This document shows, one piece after another, positions 5,737 to 7,097 of a DNA stretch of 7,097 nucleotides. The position numbers and the translations under genes are program-made. The notes below the pieces were generated by a model that was given only the letters and a program-made list of their open reading frames with translations, was not told the DNA's origin and ran no database searches. Origin of the DNA: Pseudofrankia asymbiotica (GTDB taxonomy: Bacteria > Actinomycetota > Actinomycetes > Frankiales > Frankiaceae); the NCBI RefSeq assembly GCF_001983105.1, contig NZ_MOMC01000048.1, positions 9,019 to 16,115 on the forward strand, read 5' to 3'. Every line of letters starts with the position of its first letter. Positions within the stretch are counted from its first letter, which is position 1.

Positions 5737-6449
5737 GGTGCGTGTTGCGCGCCGAGTGGACCAAGCTGCGGACGTCGCCGGGCACGTGCGCGCTGCTGGT
5801 CGGGGTTGTCGCCGGCACGGTCGCGGTCAGCGCGGCCGCGGCCGGGTTCTCGGACCCGCTCCCCGGCGCGGACCTGCCGAGGCTGAGCCTCACCGGGGTG
5901 CAGCTCGGCCAGGCGATCGTGGCGGTCCTCGCCGTGCTGGCGATCGGTGACGAGTACGCGAGCGGCATGACCGCGGTGACGTTCACGGCGATGCCGCGCC
6001 GGAGCCGGGTCCTGGCCGCCAAGGCGCTGGTCGTGGCCATGGTGGTGGCCGTCGTGGCCACGGCCGCCGTGGCGGCCTCCGTTGTCGTGGGCCGGCTTCT
6101 GCTGCCCACATACACCCTGGCCGCGCGCCCGGCGATCGGCTCGGTGCTGTACCTGGTCCTCATCGCCCTGCTGAGCCTCGGGATCGCGACGGGTGTCCGT
6201 AGCCCGGCAGCCGGGATCGGTGTCGTCCTCGCGCTCCTGTACGCGCTGCCGATCGTCAACGCCGCGGTGGCCGACCCGGCCTGGCAGCGACGCCTGCTGC
6301 GGATCGAGCCGGCCAGCGCCGGACTGGCGGTGCAGGCCACCTCCGGCGACGTCGCCATCGGGCCGTGGAAGGGCCTCGGTGTCCTGGCGCTGTGGGCGGC
6401 GGGCGCGCTGCTGGCCGCCGCGGTGCTCCTCGAACGCCGTGACGCCTGA
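5733..6449 (+). CDS. ABC-2 permease, short form
   Basis: A 238-residue integral membrane subunit, last gene of the operon. The ATG at 5733 overlaps the previous stop (ATGA); only a weak ribosome site (GGCGGG) is visible, so coupling is likely. It opens with CVLRAEWTKLRTSPGT, paralogous to the first permease, and has about six hydrophobic segments: about 18-38, 57-72, 94-121, 135-155, 160-180 and 211-232. After the second comes DEYASGMTAVTFTAMPRRSR, the counterpart of EYRRGLVRTTFAASPGR in the partner, followed in both by VLAAKA. The loop after segment 1 is only about 20 residues, so this subunit lacks the large surface domain of its partner. The exporter core is therefore probably an asymmetric heterodimer of permeases with two copies of the ATPase. 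Confidence 0.93.
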   Translation: MRCVLRAEWTKLRTSPGTCALLVGVVAGTVAVSAAAAGFSDPLPGADLPRLSLTGVQLGQAIVAVLAVLAIGDEYASGMTAVTFTAMPRRSRVLAAKALVVAMVVAVVATAAVAASVVVGRLLLPTYTLAARPAIGSVLYLVLIALLSLGIATGVRSPAAGIGVVLALLYALPIVNAAVADPAWQRRLLRIEPASAGLAVQATSGDVAIGPWKGLGVLALWAAGALLAAAVLLERRDA

Positions 6450-6455
6450 CGGCCC

Positions 6456-6487
6456 GGTGCCGCGGTGCCGCGGTGCGTCGGTGCGGC
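6456..6487. repeat. Four tandem 8-bp units after the exporter operon
   Basis: GGTGCCGC (6456-6463), GGTGCCGC (6464-6471), GGTGCGTC (6472-6479) and GGTGCGGC (6480-6487) lie head to tail, beginning 6 nt after the stop of the second permease. Two units are identical and two are diverged. A short perfect inverted repeat GTGCCG-C-CGGCAC follows at 6508-6520 and could serve as a weak terminator, though no T-tract is present. Confidence 0.6.
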
Positions 6488-6532
6488 CGCCGGGGTGGAC
6501 GGGTTGTGTGCCGCCGGCACGCAGGTGGTTTT

Positions 6533-6551
6533 CGATATGCCGACGATATGC
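6533..6551 (+). promoter_or_regulatory. Candidate response-regulator site: CGATATGC direct repeat, 11-bp period
   Basis: CGATATGC at 6533-6540 and again at 6544-6551 is a perfect 8-bp direct repeat with an 11-bp period and a 3-nt gap. This is the classic geometry of an OmpR/PhoB box. The units are AT-richer than the surroundings. It ends 8 nt before a -10 box and covers the -35 position, the arrangement used by PhoB-type activators. It lies directly before a response-regulator gene, so autoregulation is likely (inference). Confidence 0.55.
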
Positions 6552-6559
6552 GCCGCTCG

Positions 6560-6565
6560 TAGCAT
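6560..6565 (+). promoter_or_regulatory. -10 box for a leaderless response-regulator mRNA
   Basis: TAGCAT fits TANNNT and ends 7 nt before the GTG at 6573, the spacing at which transcription would begin on the start codon itself. No good -35 hexamer is present at 16-18 nt, and the only purine-rich stretch (GAGAG, 6567-6571) is too close to the GTG to act as a ribosome site. Confidence 0.5.
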
Positions 6566-6572
6566 CGAGAGC

Positions 6573-7097
6573 GTGCGTGTGTTGGTCGTCGAGGACGAAC
6601 CCTATATGGCAGAGGCCATCCGCGATGGGCTGCGCCTGGAGGCCATCGCGGCCGACATCGCCGGTGACGGTGACACCGCTCTGGAACTGCTGAGCATCAA
6701 CGTCTACGATCTCGCCGTCCTCGACCGCGACATTCCCGGGCCTTCCGGTGACGAGATCGCCGAAAGCATCGTCGCCGCCGGCAGCGGCATGCCGATCCTG
6801 ATGCTGACTGCCGCGGACCGCCTTGACGACAAGGCGTCCGGTTTCGAGCTCGGCGCCGACGACTACCTCACCAAGCCGTTCGAGCTGAGAGAGCTCGTGC
6901 TCAGGCTCCGAGCCCTCGACCGGAGGCGTACATACAGCAGGCCGCCGGTACGCGAGATCGCGGGCCTGCGTCTTGATCCTTTCCGCCGCGAGGTCTACCG
7001 GGACGGCCGCTACGTCGCGCTGACCAGGAAGCAGTTCGCCGTGCTCGAAGTTCTCGTCGCCGCCGAAGGCGGTGTCGTCAGCACCGAGGACCTCCTG
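6573..7097 (+). CDS. OmpR/PhoB-family response regulator, 3' end cut by window
   Basis: Partial gene: 175 codons are visible with no stop, running off the right edge; a full-length member would be about 220-230 residues. The receiver domain is complete: VRVLVVEDE with acidic residues 7-9, phosphoacceptor Asp51 (LAVLDRDIPG), Thr79 and Lys101 (YLTKPF). The DNA-binding domain begins around residue 130 (LRLDPFRREVYRDG, then LTRKQFAVLEVLVAAEGGVV) and is cut before the recognition helix. GTG 6573 is chosen because it begins the first receiver strand exactly as in the paralogous regulator at 2492-3154, with which it aligns without gaps to Lys101. A TAGCAT -10 box and an 11-bp-period direct repeat lie immediately upstream. 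A histidine kinase gene probably follows outside the window. Whether it controls the exporter operon ending 123 nt upstream is unknown. Confidence 0.95.
   Translation, partial: MRVLVVEDEPYMAEAIRDGLRLEAIAADIAGDGDTALELLSINVYDLAVLDRDIPGPSGDEIAESIVAAGSGMPILMLTAADRLDDKASGFELGADDYLTKPFELRELVLRLRALDRRRTYSRPPVREIAGLRLDPFRREVYRDGRYVALTRKQFAVLEVLVAAEGGVVSTEDLL

Noticed and set aside
1..7097. CRISPR array, tRNA, rRNA or riboswitch
   Set aside because: No regularly spaced repeats with unique spacers, and no tRNA-like cloverleaf or rRNA-like sequence seen by eye; the gene starts with leaders too short for a riboswitch argue against one.

Overview
The window is high-GC DNA with strong G/C preference at third codon positions, GTG starts, and start/stop overlaps of the GTGA and ATGA type. 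This suggests an actinobacterium (Actinomycetota); I cannot name the genus. The window cuts into a gene at each end.

Layout. (1) Positions 2-355 (+) are the 3' part of a small RsbW-like ATP-binding protein (HATPase fold). It is followed by a 51-residue membrane protein (434-589, +), which sits behind a sequence matching the sigma-B/F stress promoter consensus. (2) Positions 590-1361 hold no intact gene that I can support. They contain several hairpins, including a striking 56-nt near-perfect inverted repeat at 799-854, and what look like remnants of decayed genes on both strands. (3) On the minus strand, an OmpR-type response regulator (2492-3154) and its membrane histidine kinase (1362-2495) overlap by GTGA. 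(4) Divergently transcribed is a tight plus-strand ABC-2 exporter operon: an ATPase (3242-4201), a permease with a large extracytoplasmic concanavalin-like insert (4198-5736), and a short permease (5733-6449). All junctions overlap by 4 nt. (5) A second OmpR-type response regulator begins at 6573 (+) and runs off the window, probably followed by its own kinase.

How the parts may work together. The kinase/regulator pair probably senses an envelope or exported-compound signal and controls the divergent exporter. The 87-bp divergent spacer holds hexamer repeats on an 11-bp period just upstream of a possible -10 box. The start of the second regulator has the same arrangement: an 11-bp-period direct repeat, an 8-nt gap, a TAG-type -10, and 7 nt to the start codon. 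Both promoters look like Pho-box-type activation sites with little or no 5' leader. This regulatory model is inference; the repeats and spacings are read directly from the sequence.
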